DNA of 64,000 nucleotides from Pseudorhodobacter sp. E13. GTDB lineage: Bacteria > Pseudomonadota > Alphaproteobacteria > Rhodobacterales > Rhodobacteraceae. The notes under the pieces were generated by a model, which was not told where the DNA came from, made no database searches, and saw only the letters and a program-made list of their open reading frames with translations. How positions within the stretch are numbered: position 1 is the stretch's first letter; each line of letters starts with the position of its first letter. The stretch covers positions 62,001-126,000 of the forward strand of contig NZ_RPEN01000155.1 in NCBI RefSeq assembly GCF_003991405.1, given 5' to 3'. Positions 35,202 through 44,644 of the stretch are shown in pieces. The position numbers were made by a program, and so were the translations under genes.

Positions 35202-36092
35202 ATGACCACAGCACCCACCCCAACCAAGAAACATCACCCTTTGGCGGGGCTTGTGCTGGGCTTTGTCGGGGTGGTCATTTTCGGGGCCACGCTGCCTGTG
35301 ACCCGCGTGGCGCTGACGGGGTTTGACCCGGCCTTCATCACCTTTGCACGGGCGTTTCTGGCGGGGCTTGCCTCGGCCATTGCCTTGGTCGTTGCCCGTA
35401 AACGCCTGCCCAAACGCCACCTTGCCGCCTTTGCGATGATCGGGGTGACGCTGGTCTTTGGCTTTCCCGGTCTGGTGAATGTGGCGATGCAAACCGTGCC
35501 CGCCGCGCATGGCGGGATCGTGCTGGGGGTTTTGCCGCTGCTGACCGCCATTTTCGCGGCCCTCATCGGCGGAGAACGGCCCGGCCCTGCCTTTTGGGCT
35601 TGGGGTGTGGCAGGGGCGGCGCTGGTGCTGGGCTTCACGCTGCGGGGGGGCGGCTTTGTGCCGGGCATCGGCCATCTGTGGCTGGGCTGCGCGGCGATGG
35701 TATCGGCGCTGGGCTATGTGGTGTCGGGCAAGTTGGCGCGGGAATTGCCGGGGTGGGAGGTGATCGCATGGGCGCTGGTGCTGTGCCTGCCGCTGACGGG
35801 TCTGGGCACATGGTGGGCATGGGCAGGCGGGGTGCATGCGCCACAAGGCCCGGCGCTTTGGGCCTTGGCCTATCTGGCCTTCGGGTCCATGTTCGCCGGG
35901 TTCTTCTTCTGGAATGCCGGTCTGGCGATGGGTGGCATTGCTCGCGTGGGGCAGGTGCAATTGCTGCAAACCTTTGTCACGCTTGGTATTGCCGCGCTGT
36001 TGCTGGGGGAACAGATCACCCCGGTCATGCTGGGTTTTGCCGCAGCCGTGGCCGTGGTTGTCTGGTGCGGTCGCAAGGCGCGGGTGGCGTGA
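35202..36092 (+). CDS. EamA-family (DMT superfamily) transporter
   Basis: 296 residues from ATG 35202. Ten hydrophobic segments in two EamA repeats: TLPVTRVALTGFDPAFITFARAF in the first, VLPLLTAIFAALIGGERP at its end, and GQVQLLQTFVTLGIAALLLGEQITPVMLGFAAAVAVVV closing the second. It ends 16 bases from the convergent CaCA exchanger stop. It differs from the neighbouring EamA gene and has no recognisable substrate. Confidence 0.9.
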   Translation: MTTAPTPTKKHHPLAGLVLGFVGVVIFGATLPVTRVALTGFDPAFITFARAFLAGLASAIALVVARKRLPKRHLAAFAMIGVTLVFGFPGLVNVAMQTVPAAHGGIVLGVLPLLTAIFAALIGGERPGPAFWAWGVAGAALVLGFTLRGGGFVPGIGHLWLGCAAMVSALGYVVSGKLARELPGWEVIAWALVLCLPLTGLGTWWAWAGGVHAPQGPALWALAYLAFGSMFAGFFFWNAGLAMGGIARVGQVQLLQTFVTLGIAALLLGEQITPVMLGFAAAVAVVVWCGRKARVA

Positions 36093-36108
36093 CGCGCCTT
36101 GCGGCGCT

Positions 36109-37026
36109 TTAGCCCTGCGCCGTCAGGATATAGGCCGCATAAAGCGCCAAAGCAGCCACGCCGATACCGCGCCCGATGATCTTGCGGGTCAGCAGCAACC
36201 CCGTCAGCGCCACCGAAGCCGCGATCATGATCGGCAGATCAAAGGTCAGGAACCTGTCGGCCACGGGCACAGGGCTTATCAACGCGGTCAGGCCAAGGAT
36301 GCCCAGCACGTTGAAGATGTTGGAGCCGACGATATTGCCAATCGCGATTTCCGATTGCTTGCGAAACGCCGCGATGACCGAGGTGGCGAGTTCCGGCAGC
36401 GATGTGCCCACCGCCACGATGGTCAGCCCGATAAACGCCTCTGACACGCCAAAACCGCGCGCGATGGAAACGGAACCTTCAACCAGAAACCGCGCGCCAA
36501 AGATCAGCGCGACAAAGCCCCCCGCAACCCAAAGCGCCGATACCAGCGCAGAGCTTGGGGCGGCGTCCAGATCTTCCTCGGCGGCGCTGCCCGGTTGCAG
36601 ATAGGCCCATGTCAGATAGCCCGCGAGGCCCAGCACCAGCAACACGCCCGCCAACCGCCCGATCTGCCCCATGGCGAACAGCGGGATCAGCACAGCAGCG
36701 GCGGCCAGCATCACCGCCGTATCCCGCTTCAGGGTGGAGCCTGAAACGCGGATGGGCCAGACAAGGCAGGTCAGCCCCACGATCAACAGAATATTCGCGA
36801 TATTCGACCCGATGATATTGCCAATGGCGATATCGGGCACGCCGCGCCATGCCGCTTCAACCGATACCAGAAGTTCGGGGGTCGAGGTGCCAAAACCCAC
36901 CACCGTCAGCCCGATCAGCAAAGGCGAAATGGCCATGCGCCGCGCCAGCCCGACGCTGCCCCGCACCAGCCCTTCGCCGCCAAGAAACAGGCCGATAAGC
37001 CCGGCGACAACATAGATGTAATCCAA
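36109..37026 (-). CDS. CaCA-family sodium/calcium exchanger (YrbG-like), second paralogue
   Basis: 305 residues. Two alpha-repeats: GTSTPELLVSVEAAW with GNIIGSNIANILLIVG, and GTSLPELATSVIAAFRKQSEIAIGNIVGSNIFNVLGILG. About ten hydrophobic segments, separated midway by a short acidic loop (GSAAEEDLDAAP). It is similar in layout and motifs to the protein encoded at 19354, so the genome keeps at least two. The promoter should lie in the 37027-37152 gap. Confidence 0.93.
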   Translation of the reverse strand: MDYIYVVAGLIGLFLGGEGLVRGSVGLARRMAISPLLIGLTVVGFGTSTPELLVSVEAAWRGVPDIAIGNIIGSNIANILLIVGLTCLVWPIRVSGSTLKRDTAVMLAAAAVLIPLFAMGQIGRLAGVLLVLGLAGYLTWAYLQPGSAAEEDLDAAPSSALVSALWVAGGFVALIFGARFLVEGSVSIARGFGVSEAFIGLTIVAVGTSLPELATSVIAAFRKQSEIAIGNIVGSNIFNVLGILGLTALISPVPVADRFLTFDLPIMIAASVALTGLLLTRKIIGRGIGVAALALYAAYILTAQG

Positions 37027-37152
37027 TGAAACTCTCCCTCGGGCGGTTGTTCCGCCTTGGGGATTAAATGGTGGTGAGCGGTGGTCCGCCGCAAGGGGGG
37101 CTTGCGGGGCTTTTGTAAATAAATGCGGGCCGGTCGGGTTGTGGCAAATACG

Positions 37153-37179
37153 AAAAAGGGGGCCGTTTGGCCCCCCTTT
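37153..37179 (-). terminator. Rho-independent terminator of leuB
   Basis: On the minus strand AAAGGGGGGCC-AAAC-GGCCCCCTTTTT forms a strong stem with a T tract, 21 bases past the leuB stop. Confidence 0.85.
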
Positions 37180-37199
37180 GGTGCTGTCTCAATCCGGTC

Positions 37200-38309
37200 T
37201 TAAAGTGAGGCGTCCAGCGCCGCCACGATCGCATCGCCCATCTGGGCCGTGCTGATCGGGGTGCCGCCATCCTTGCCCATCAGATCGGCGGTGCGGGCGC
37301 CATCGGCCAGCACTTTTTCGACCGCTTTTTCAACCCGCGTCGCCTCATCCCCCAGATCGAAGGAATAGCGCAGCGCCATCGCAAAGCTGAGGATGCAGGC
37401 AATCGGGTTCGCCTTGCCGGTGCCCGCGATATCGGGGGCAGAGCCGTGGACGGGTTCATACAGGGCCTTCGGGCGGCCATTGGCCTGCGGCGCGCCAAGG
37501 CTAGCCGAAGGCAGCATCCCAAGGCTGCCCGTCAGCATCGCGGCGCAATCCGACAGCAGGTCGCCGAACAGGTTATCGGTGACGATCACGTCAAACTGCT
37601 TGGGCCAGCGCACCAACTGCATCGCGCCGTTATCAGCATACATATGCGACAGCTCTACCTCGGGGTATTCATTGTCATGCACCCATTGCACCTCTTCGCG
37701 CCACAGGATGCCGGATTCCATCACATTGGCCTTCTCCATCGAGCAGACCTTGTTATTGCGCCGCTTGGCCAGTTCAAAGGCCGAGCGGGCGACGCGGCGG
37801 ATTTCCTCGGTGGTGTAGCGCTGGGTATTCACGCCCACGCGGCCACCTTCGTTATCCGGGAAAATCCCGCGCGGTTCACCGAAATAGACACCCGAGGTCA
37901 GTTCGCGCACGATCATGATATCCAGACCGGCGATGATATCCTTTTTCAGGCTTGAGAAATCGGCCAGCGCGTCAAAACATTGCGCGGGGCGCAGGTTGGA
38001 AAACAGGTCCATTTCCTTGCGCAGACGCAGCAGGCCGCGTTCCGGTTTTACGCTGAAATCGAGGTTGTCATACTTCGGTCCGCCCACCGCGCCCAGCAGC
38101 ACCGCATCCACTTCCATCGCGCGGGCCATCGTTTTGTCATGCAGCGGGGTGCCGTGCTGATCATAGGCGCAACCGCCGACCAGATCTTCGGACACATCGA
38201 ACTGCACGCCGCGCTTATCGCCGAACCATGCGATGATCTTTTTGACCTCGGTCATGACTTCGGGGCCGATGCCGTCACCGGCGAGGATGAGAAGGGAAGG
38301 ATTGGCCAA
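37200..38309 (-). CDS. leuB: 3-isopropylmalate dehydrogenase
   Basis: 369 residues from TTG 38309. It oxidatively decarboxylates 3-isopropylmalate to 2-oxoisocaproate in leucine synthesis. Typical blocks: [16 protein letters not shown] at the start, [56 protein letters not shown] and [18 protein letters not shown]. The TTG is preferred to the in-frame ATG at 38324 because AGGAG lies six bases before the TTG (inside the longer frame) and homologues begin M(S)NPSLLILAG. It is separated from leuDC by two unrelated genes on the same strand. Confidence 0.97.
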   Translation of the reverse strand: MANPSLLILAGDGIGPEVMTEVKKIIAWFGDKRGVQFDVSEDLVGGCAYDQHGTPLHDKTMARAMEVDAVLLGAVGGPKYDNLDFSVKPERGLLRLRKEMDLFSNLRPAQCFDALADFSSLKKDIIAGLDIMIVRELTSGVYFGEPRGIFPDNEGGRVGVNTQRYTTEEIRRVARSAFELAKRRNNKVCSMEKANVMESGILWREEVQWVHDNEYPEVELSHMYADNGAMQLVRWPKQFDVIVTDNLFGDLLSDCAAMLTGSLGMLPSASLGAPQANGRPKALYEPVHGSAPDIAGTGKANPIACILSFAMALRYSFDLGDEATRVEKAVEKVLADGARTADLMGKDGGTPISTAQMGDAIVAALDASL

Positions 38310-38387
38310 GGAACGCTCCTGCATTTTAAGGAAAATGGGTTGGCGTTGGCCTAGCGTTTCAGGCGCGTAAGGTCAAGCTGCGCAGGG

Positions 38388-39470
38388 TTATTGCGGCGGG
38401 TGGGGCAAGGCGATATCCACCCAGACCGGGCGATGCCGCGAAGCGCGGGCCAGCGTGGCGGCCATCGGGTCCGCATCATCGGGCCACAGCACCCCTGCGG
38501 CCAGCACCGTCAGATCGGCAGAAGGCAGGATATACTCCACCCGCAAACCGCCGGGGTCATCATATAGCGCGGTATCCAGCGCCGGATCACCGCTTTGGCC
38601 CACATCCTGGCGCGGGTTCTGGCCCTTTGGGGCGGGGTCTTGCAGCGCCGGGTGGGTCAGCAGGGCGGTGATCGCCTGCGCGCGGCCATTGCCATCGACG
38701 GGGTCCAGATTGGCATCACCCAGCAGCACAAAGGGCGCAGGCGGGGCAGGGAAAGGCAGCGTGCCGTCCAGCATCCGCAGCCAGAAGGCGGCCTCATCAT
38801 GGTTGCGGCGGCCGTTGCGATCCTTTGGCCCGTCAAAGACGGGGGGCGTTGCGTGCCAGACCAACAGGTGCAGCGGCGCGCCATCGGGCAAAAGAACAGG
38901 CACATCCCAATGCGCGGTGGTAGACAGGCGTTGAATCGCCAGCGCGGGTTCGGTCAGGCTGTCACCGATGCGGTTTTCGGGCAGGTCGCGCCACAGAAAA
39001 CCGCTGAAATCACGGGCGTTTGCCGCATCAATCGGCAGGCGGGACAGCAGGGCCATACCCGCCGAGCCTGCGAAAAAGCCAAAGCCCTGCGCATCCCCCG
39101 GCCCGCCCTTGCGGCCATCGCCATCCATATCCAGCCCGGTGGCCATGCCGGTATTGGGGCGGGTGGCAAAGCGGTGCGGATAGGGCGCGCCCGCCTGTTC
39201 CAGCGCCTGCGCCAGTGCCGTCAGCGCGACAAGATCATGGTCGAAATCGACATCCGTCAGCACCAGCACATCGGCATCCAGCACCCGCAGCGTTTCGACG
39301 ACGGCGGCGATCTGTGCGTCTTTGCCCGACAGAATATCGCGCAGCAGCAGGCCGGGGCCTTTGCGCCCCAGCGCGGCGTTATAGGTGGCAATACGCAGGC
39401 TTGCAGGGTCTTGCGCGAAACCGGGCTGCGCCATCGCCATCAGCAGGGCAATGGTCAGCCAGACCTTCAC
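38388..39470 (-). CDS. Exported endonuclease/exonuclease/phosphatase (EEP) fold protein
   Basis: 360 residues from GTG 39470, whose GTGA overlaps the stop of the membrane protein gene upstream. A signal peptide (MKVWLTIALLMAMAQPGFAQ) predicts export. EEP motifs follow: LRIATYNAALG at the first strand, DADVLVLTDVDFD, the catalytic block LLGDANLDPVDGNGR, and the final histidine in ASRHRPVWVDI. The family covers DNases, phosphodiesterases and phosphatases, and an extracytoplasmic nuclease or phosphatase is plausible. It pairs with the membrane protein at 39467. Confidence 0.87.
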   Translation of the reverse strand: MKVWLTIALLMAMAQPGFAQDPASLRIATYNAALGRKGPGLLLRDILSGKDAQIAAVVETLRVLDADVLVLTDVDFDHDLVALTALAQALEQAGAPYPHRFATRPNTGMATGLDMDGDGRKGGPGDAQGFGFFAGSAGMALLSRLPIDAANARDFSGFLWRDLPENRIGDSLTEPALAIQRLSTTAHWDVPVLLPDGAPLHLLVWHATPPVFDGPKDRNGRRNHDEAAFWLRMLDGTLPFPAPPAPFVLLGDANLDPVDGNGRAQAITALLTHPALQDPAPKGQNPRQDVGQSGDPALDTALYDDPGGLRVEYILPSADLTVLAAGVLWPDDADPMAATLARASRHRPVWVDIALPHPPQ

Positions 39471-40303
39471 GCGGTGATATAGCCCGGCACGCCTTGTTCG
39501 GTGCTGCGCTCTCTTTTGTTGCGGATCATGCCGGCGATGCGGATCATGGCGATGCCGCGCATGAACAAGGAGGCGGGCAAGAAGGCCCAGGTTGCAATCA
39601 CCCAAACCAGCGTGGGGGCGTAATTCAGATCAATCGCGCCCAGACCCATACCGCCCAGCTTGACCACCGCCGGAATAAGGAAGGGCAGCAAGAAGCCCAT
39701 CGCAAGGTTGAAACGCGCGTCGCGTTCCAGCCGGGTCACCACATCGCCGCCCGCTGTCGGGTCAAAGGTGGGCAGGTTGATCCAGACATTGAACGCGCCA
39801 TTCGTCGACGGCCAGTCGCGCAAGCGCAGGATGAGGGCAAAGATCGACAGGGCGATCAGCGAAAACAGATAGGCCACCCCTGCCGCAGACCGCACCGCTA
39901 TCACCTGCGCGGGCGTGCTGTTCTCTGCCAGCGTCAAGGTGACAAGGCGCACGGGGGAATAGGGGAAATCCAGCGATTTGCCGATCAGAATGCCCACCGC
40001 CTCAAACAACCGCGCAAGGGTGGAGGGCATCACCTCGCTGCGGGCCATGATGGACAGGAAGAACACGATCGACAGCAGCATCAGAAAGCGCGTGCGGTTA
40101 TAGGGCGGGGCATCGCGGAATTCGATCAGGCCGGGATAGGTTGCATTATATTCCACAAAGGTCAGCACGCCGACAAACAGCGCCACCAAGGCGACCATTT
40201 GCTTGCCGTCCGCCGTTACCCCCGGCAAAAGCACCGAAGGCGTCGCGATCAACACCATAACCATAAAGGCCCGCATAAGCGCGCCCGTGAATTGTGAAAG
40301 CAC
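39467..40303 (-). CDS. Polytopic membrane protein of unknown function
   Basis: 278 residues from GTG 40303, with GAGGGTAGAG upstream; the frame extends further 5' without resembling protein. There are about six hydrophobic segments (for example AFMVMVLIATPSVLLPG, MVALVALFVGVLTFVEY, FLMLLSIVFFLSIMA and VAYLFSLIALSIFALIL). No known domain is recognised, though I recall similar proteins in Rhodobacteraceae. The last segment is followed by a basic tail (MIRNKRERSTEQG). It is co-translated with the exported EEP protein, so a joint envelope function is likely. Confidence 0.82.
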   Translation of the reverse strand: MLSQFTGALMRAFMVMVLIATPSVLLPGVTADGKQMVALVALFVGVLTFVEYNATYPGLIEFRDAPPYNRTRFLMLLSIVFFLSIMARSEVMPSTLARLFEAVGILIGKSLDFPYSPVRLVTLTLAENSTPAQVIAVRSAAGVAYLFSLIALSIFALILRLRDWPSTNGAFNVWINLPTFDPTAGGDVVTRLERDARFNLAMGFLLPFLIPAVVKLGGMGLGAIDLNYAPTLVWVIATWAFLPASLFMRGIAMIRIAGMIRNKRERSTEQGVPGYITA

Positions 40304-40507
40304 TGCTGCTCTACCCTCATGTGAGGCAGGTTCGATACGATGCCGAACCTTTATCCCCAGAATTTCCCGCCAATTGTGGCGGATTGCCTTAATCTTGCCC
40401 AAATTGTGCCTTCTTTCGGTTTCCCAAGCAACCATTGCTGTGAAGAAATCAAAAGTTTATGGCCGTTTAGCGGAAAATGTGTCGCTAGATTGCATCAAAT
40501 TATGGTT

Positions 40508-40535
40508 AAAAAAAGGGCCGCCACGCGGGCGACCC
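40508..40535 (-). terminator. Rho-independent terminator of leuCD
   Basis: On the minus strand GGGTCGCC-CGCGT-GGCGGCCC (8-bp stem, one T:G) is followed by seven Ts. It lies 25 bases past the leuD stop. The rest of 40304-40559 holds no gene and should contain the promoter of the gene starting at 40303. Confidence 0.9.
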
Positions 40536-40559
40536 TAGATGTTGTGTGTTGGGCTGAAA

Positions 40560-41165
40560 TCAGACCCAAGGGCGCAGGGTGCCTGCTTTGGCCTCATAGC
40601 TGTCGATGCTGGCGGCCTTTTCCATCGTCAGGCCGATATCGTCCAAGCCATTCATCAGACAGTGCTTTTTGAAAGCGTCCACCTCGAAGGCAAAGACCTG
40701 CCCGTCCGATGCGGTGACGGTCTGTGCCTCAAGGTTGATCTCCATCCGGGCATTGGCGCCTTTTTCGGCGTCTTTCATCAACACATCCACAGCCTCTTGC
40801 GGCAAGATGATCGGCAGGATGCCGTTCTTGAAGCAGTTGTTGTAAAAGATATCGGCAAAAGAGGTGGAGATGACCGACTTAATCCCGAAATCGGCCAGCG
40901 CCCAAGGCGCATGTTCGCGCGAGGAGCCGCAGCCGAAATTGTCGCCCGCAACGATGATCTGCGCATCGCGGTAAGCGGGCTTGTTCAGCACGAAATCCGG
41001 GATTTCATTGCCCTGCCGGTCATAGCGCATTTCGTCAAACAGGTTCACGCCAAGGCCCGACCGTTTGATGGTTTTCAAAAACACCTTGGGGATGATCATA
41101 TCGGTGTCGATATTGACCAAGGGCATGGGTGCGGCGATGCCGGTGACGGTGGTAAACTTTTCCAT
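40560..41165 (-). CDS. leuD: 3-isopropylmalate dehydratase small subunit
   Basis: 201 residues. With LeuC it isomerises 2- to 3-isopropylmalate through an aconitase-type mechanism. Family blocks are [36 protein letters not shown] (substrate-binding loop) and [17 protein letters not shown]. The ATG overlaps the leuC stop by one base (TAATG), so the two subunits are made together. A strong terminator follows. Confidence 0.97.
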   Translation of the reverse strand: MEKFTTVTGIAAPMPLVNIDTDMIIPKVFLKTIKRSGLGVNLFDEMRYDRQGNEIPDFVLNKPAYRDAQIIVAGDNFGCGSSREHAPWALADFGIKSVISTSFADIFYNNCFKNGILPIILPQEAVDVLMKDAEKGANARMEINLEAQTVTASDGQVFAFEVDAFKKHCLMNGLDDIGLTMEKAASIDSYEAKAGTLRPWV

Positions 41166-42568
41166 TACATCATCTCCCGCACGTCGGTCAGATGACCGGT
41201 GATCGCTGCTGCGGCAGCCATGGCCGGCGACACAAGATGCGTGCGCCCTTTGTAGCCTTGCCGCCCTTCAAAGTTCCGGTTCGAGGTCGAGGCGCAACGC
41301 TCACCTTCCGCCAATTGGTCGGGGTTCATGGCAAGGCACATGGAACAGCCCGCAAGCCGCCATTCAAAGCCCGCTTCCTTGAAGATATCGGCCAGACCTT
41401 CTTCTTCGGCCTGCGCGCGCACAAGGCCCGAACCGGGGACAACCATTGCCCGCATCCCGTCCTTGATCTTCTTGCCTTTCAGGATCGCGGCAGCGGCGCG
41501 CAGATCCTCGATCCGGCCATTGGTGCAAGAGCCGATGAACACGGTATCAATCTGAATATCGGTCAGCTTTTGCCCCGCGGTCAGGCCCATATAGTCCAGC
41601 GCGCGCTTGGCTGCTTCGACCTTGCCACCGCTGAAGCTTTCGGGGGCAGGTACAGAGGCGGTGATCGGCAGAACATCCTCGGGCGAGGTGCCCCAAGTGA
41701 CGACCGGCGCGATATCTTCGCCCTTCAAGGTGATGACCTTGTCAAAATGCGCGCCTTCGTCCGAGAACAGGGTTTTCCAATAGGCGACGGCGGCTTCCCA
41801 TGCGGCGCCTTTGGGGGCGTGCGGGCGGCCTTTGCAATAGTCGTAAGTCTTTTCATCCGGGGCGATCAGGCCCGCGCGGGCGCCGCCTTCGATGGCCATG
41901 TTGCACACGGTCATCCGGCCTTCCATCGACAGATCGCGGATCGCCTCGCCGCAATATTCGATGACGTAACCGGTGCCGCCTGCGGTGCCGGTGGCCCCGA
42001 TTACGGAGAGGGTGATATCCTTGGCGGTGACGCCGGGGCGCAGCTTGCCAGTGATTTCCACCTTCATGTTCTTGGATTTCTTCTGGATCAGGGTCTGGGT
42101 TGCCAGAACATGCTCCACCTCCGAGGTGCCGATGCCATGGGCCAGCGCACCAAAGGCACCATGGGTGGCGGTGTGGCTGTCGCCGCAAACCACGGTCATG
42201 CCCGGCAGGGTCCAGCCCTGTTCGGGGCCGACGATATGCACGATGCCTTGGCGCACATCGGACACCGGATAATAGTGAACGCCGAAATCCTTGGCGTTCT
42301 TGTCCAGCGCATCGACCTGAATACGGCTTTCTTCGTTGTCGATGCCTTTGGCGCGGTCCAGCGTGGTGGGGACGTTATGGTCCGGCACGGCGATGGTTTT
42401 TTCCGGCGCGCGCACCTTGCGGCCCGTCATGCGCAGCCCTTCAAAGGCCTGCGGGCTGGTGACTTCATGCACCAGATGGCGATCAATATACAGCAGGCAG
42501 GTGCCGTCTTCGGCTTGATGGACGACGTGGTCGTCCCAGATTTTATCATAAAGCGTGCGAGCTTTCAT
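41165..42568 (-). CDS. leuC: 3-isopropylmalate dehydratase large subunit
   Basis: 467 residues. It is the iron-sulphur subunit of isopropylmalate isomerase. It starts [46 protein letters not shown], the cysteine in [15 protein letters not shown] and [12 protein letters not shown] supply the three 4Fe-4S ligands. It ends [12 protein letters not shown]. It is the first gene of leuCD; the upstream gap to 42829 is shared with the divergent MscS gene. Confidence 0.97.
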   Translation of the reverse strand: MKARTLYDKIWDDHVVHQAEDGTCLLYIDRHLVHEVTSPQAFEGLRMTGRKVRAPEKTIAVPDHNVPTTLDRAKGIDNEESRIQVDALDKNAKDFGVHYYPVSDVRQGIVHIVGPEQGWTLPGMTVVCGDSHTATHGAFGALAHGIGTSEVEHVLATQTLIQKKSKNMKVEITGKLRPGVTAKDITLSVIGATGTAGGTGYVIEYCGEAIRDLSMEGRMTVCNMAIEGGARAGLIAPDEKTYDYCKGRPHAPKGAAWEAAVAYWKTLFSDEGAHFDKVITLKGEDIAPVVTWGTSPEDVLPITASVPAPESFSGGKVEAAKRALDYMGLTAGQKLTDIQIDTVFIGSCTNGRIEDLRAAAAILKGKKIKDGMRAMVVPGSGLVRAQAEEEGLADIFKEAGFEWRLAGCSMCLAMNPDQLAEGERCASTSNRNFEGRQGYKGRTHLVSPAMAAAAAITGHLTDVREMM

Positions 42569-42829
42569 GGCTCTGATCTCTCATATAGCTAGGATTATGG
42601 GGTAGGGCCGCGCAACTGGCGGCAGGCATCCGCGCCGGATCAAAGGCGCGCAAGCACGGTTCGGCACTGGCCGAAAAACCGCCAGGGCAAGCGCGCGCGA
42701 TCATCCATGTCAAAAAAGCGTATCATGCGCGTTGTCATACGCGTTTCAGGCCTATTGGGCAATGTGATTTGCATCATGGGGCGCGGGCTCTATGCTCAGG
42801 GACCCGATTGCAGAAGGCAAAGGCCCCCT
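42569..42829. promoter_or_regulatory. Divergent leuC / MscS promoter region
   Basis: 261 bp without a gene. It holds an inverted repeat CGCGCC-N8-GGCGCG (42631-42650), the repeat GCGTAT-N13-ATACGC (42718-42742) and a degenerate FNR-like site GTGAT-TTGC-ATCAT (42764-42777) about 59 bp before the MscS ATG. A TTGACA reads on the minus strand at 42713-42708 without a clear -10. Confidence 0.4.
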
Positions 42830-44185
42830 ATGGACCCCATCAACCAGATCAACCCCGAGATATTGGACGCCACGCAGGGGCTTTTGTCACAGGCCGAAGC
42901 CTTCATCATGTCGTTGATCGTGCCGTGGCGGTTGTATCAGCTTGGCGGCATCATCACGATTTTGGTGCTGGCGTGGGTGATGCGGGGCTTTGTCTCGCGC
43001 CGATTGATGGCGTGGGCGCGGGCGCAAGAGGGCATGAAGAAATGGCAGTTGCGGATCATCGTCATCTTTGACCGCAATCTGACCTTGCTGTTGTTTACGC
43101 TGCTGAACTGGATGGTGTTCTGGGTCATGCAGAGGGTCACATGGCCCTCGCGCAGTCAGTTGTTTGAGGTGGCGGCCAGCATCGGGATTGCCTTGCTGAT
43201 CGTGAGTGTTGCCGGGCGGCTGATTGGCAACCGCTTTATCGGGCGGATTGTGACCTGGGGGGCGAGCATCTGGGTCGTTGCCCTGATTCTGGGGTTCGAC
43301 ACAGGTGTCTTGTCTTTCCTTGACAGCCTTGCCGTGACCTTTGGCGATTTCCGGCTGTCGGCGCTGACGGTGATCAAGGCGCTGATCGTCACCGGGATTT
43401 TGGTGACGGGGGCGCGGCTGCTGACGCGGGGGGCCACCAACCGGATCAGGAAGAACCCCGATATCAGCCCCTCGATGCAGGTGCTGGCGATCAAGGGGAT
43501 ACAGTTGTTCCTGTTCGGCGGCGCGATTTTCATCGGGCTGAAAGCGGTGGGATTCGATCTGACGGGGCTTGCCGTCTTGTCGGGGGCGATTGGTGTGGGC
43601 CTTGGGTTTGGCCTGCAAAAGGTGGTGTCGAACCTTGTGTCGGGCATCATCATCCTGCTGGATAAATCCATCAAGCCCGGCGATGTGATCAGCCTTGGCG
43701 ATACCTTCGGCTGGATCGAAAGCCTTGGCGCGCGCTATGTCTCGGTCGTCACGCGGGATGGCAAGGAATACCTGATCCCGAACGAAGACCTGATTACGGG
43801 CCAAGTGGTGAACTGGTCCCATTCCGACGAATTTGTGCGGCTGGATCTGTTTTTCGGCACCGCCTACAGCGACGATCCGCATCTGGTGCGCAAGCTGGCG
43901 ATCGAGGCGGCGGGCCGCGTGAACCGCGTCCTGAAAGACCGCCCCTCGGTGTGCCATATCGTTGGGTTTGGCGACAGCTCGGTCGACTATATCCTGCGCT
44001 TCTGGATCAAGGACCCGACCGATGGTCTGACCAATATCAAGGGCAATGTTTACTTGGCGCTGTGGGACATTTTCAAGGAAAACAACATTTCCATCCCCTT
44101 CCCCCAACGCGAGGTCAAGCTGCTCAACGATCCGGCAGAGTCGCGGCGCGCGGCCTTTGGGGCTGCCGAGGGCATGGGTTCGTAA
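42830..44185 (+). CDS. MscS-family mechanosensitive channel
   Basis: 451 residues from ATG 42830 (AAAGG upstream); the frame extends 5' without support. Several N-terminal hydrophobic segments precede the pore helix and gating region (LSGAIGVGLGFGLQKVVSNLVSGIIILLDKSIKPGDVI), the MscS signature. The beta domain (GWIESLGARYVSVVTRDGKEYLIPNEDLI) and the vestibule ending NNISIPFPQREVKLL follow. It has more transmembrane helices than E. coli MscS, as in MscK/YbdG-like forms. It releases solutes on hypo-osmotic shock. The last 45 codons overlap an antisense small gene. Confidence 0.93.
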   Translation: MDPINQINPEILDATQGLLSQAEAFIMSLIVPWRLYQLGGIITILVLAWVMRGFVSRRLMAWARAQEGMKKWQLRIIVIFDRNLTLLLFTLLNWMVFWVMQRVTWPSRSQLFEVAASIGIALLIVSVAGRLIGNRFIGRIVTWGASIWVVALILGFDTGVLSFLDSLAVTFGDFRLSALTVIKALIVTGILVTGARLLTRGATNRIRKNPDISPSMQVLAIKGIQLFLFGGAIFIGLKAVGFDLTGLAVLSGAIGVGLGFGLQKVVSNLVSGIIILLDKSIKPGDVISLGDTFGWIESLGARYVSVVTRDGKEYLIPNEDLITGQVVNWSHSDEFVRLDLFFGTAYSDDPHLVRKLAIEAAGRVNRVLKDRPSVCHIVGFGDSSVDYILRFWIKDPTDGLTNIKGNVYLALWDIFKENNISIPFPQREVKLLNDPAESRRAAFGAAEGMGS

Positions 44186-44322
44186 TAGCCGGCAAATTTT
44201 CCGCGGGCGATATCGCGCTCGCGGCATTCCAGATCATAGCGGCTGACGGAGCCGTTCAGATATGCGCGTTCCGCTTCGGACCGGGTCATACCGCGTGGAA
44301 AAAGCTGGGCGAAAAAGGACAT
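44050..44322 (-). CDS. Small DUF3563-like protein, 3' end antisense to the MscS gene
   Basis: 90 residues from ATG 44322, with GGAG about eight bases upstream. The first 45 residues (AERAYLNGSVSRYDLECRERDIARGKF) follow the short DUF3563-like pattern (YLxxSxDxxDLExRxRxxxxGxF). The other 45 residues lie within the coding end of the MscS gene on the opposite strand and do not look conserved, so the natural stop may have been lost. The overlap makes the full length doubtful; the N-terminal half is the supported part. Confidence 0.5.
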   Translation of the reverse strand: MSFFAQLFPRGMTRSEAERAYLNGSVSRYDLECRERDIARGKFAGYYEPMPSAAPKAARRDSAGSLSSLTSRWGKGMEMLFSLKMSHSAK

Positions 44323-44428
44323 GGATACGCTCCGTCTTGTGATGTCTTTCCCCCCTTGCGCTATCTGGGCTGGTCGCGCGGCTTTGACCAGCGCCAAAAA
44401 CGGCAAGCCGGGTTGCACGGCGCGCATG

Positions 44429-44644
44429 TCAGCCGGTCTTGACCGCCTCCAGAATGTCACCGGGTTGGCAATCCAGCACCTCGCAAATCCGGGCCAGTGT
44501 TTCGAATCGGATGCCTTTGACCTTGCCGGATTTCAGCAGGCTGATGTTTTGTTCGGTGATCCCCACCGCCTCGGCCAATTCCCGCGACCGCATTTTACGC
44601 AGGGCCAGCATCACATCCAGCCGCACAATGATCTCGACCGCCAT
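44429..44644 (-). CDS. Small helix-turn-helix (XRE/Cro, YozG-like) regulator
   Basis: 71 residues, almost entirely one HTH domain: MLALRKMRSRELAEAVGITEQNISLLKSGKVKGIRFETLARICEVLDC. It belongs to the short Cro-like group usually encoded after a DUF2975 membrane protein. Its ATG overlaps the stop of that gene by one base. It probably regulates the pair's own promoter (45208-45236). Confidence 0.92.
   Translation of the reverse strand: MAVEIIVRLDVMLALRKMRSRELAEAVGITEQNISLLKSGKVKGIRFETLARICEVLDCQPGDILEAVKTG

Noticed and set aside
34074-35969. Extended 631-codon version of an EamA transporter
   Set aside because: The extension is antisense to the EamA gene at 35202 and is not membrane-protein-like; the normal 320-residue protein starts at 35036.
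42631-42650. CGCGCC-N8-GGCGCG hairpin upstream of leuC as a leucine attenuator
   Set aside because: No leader peptide rich in leucine codons, no T tract and no alternative stem were seen.
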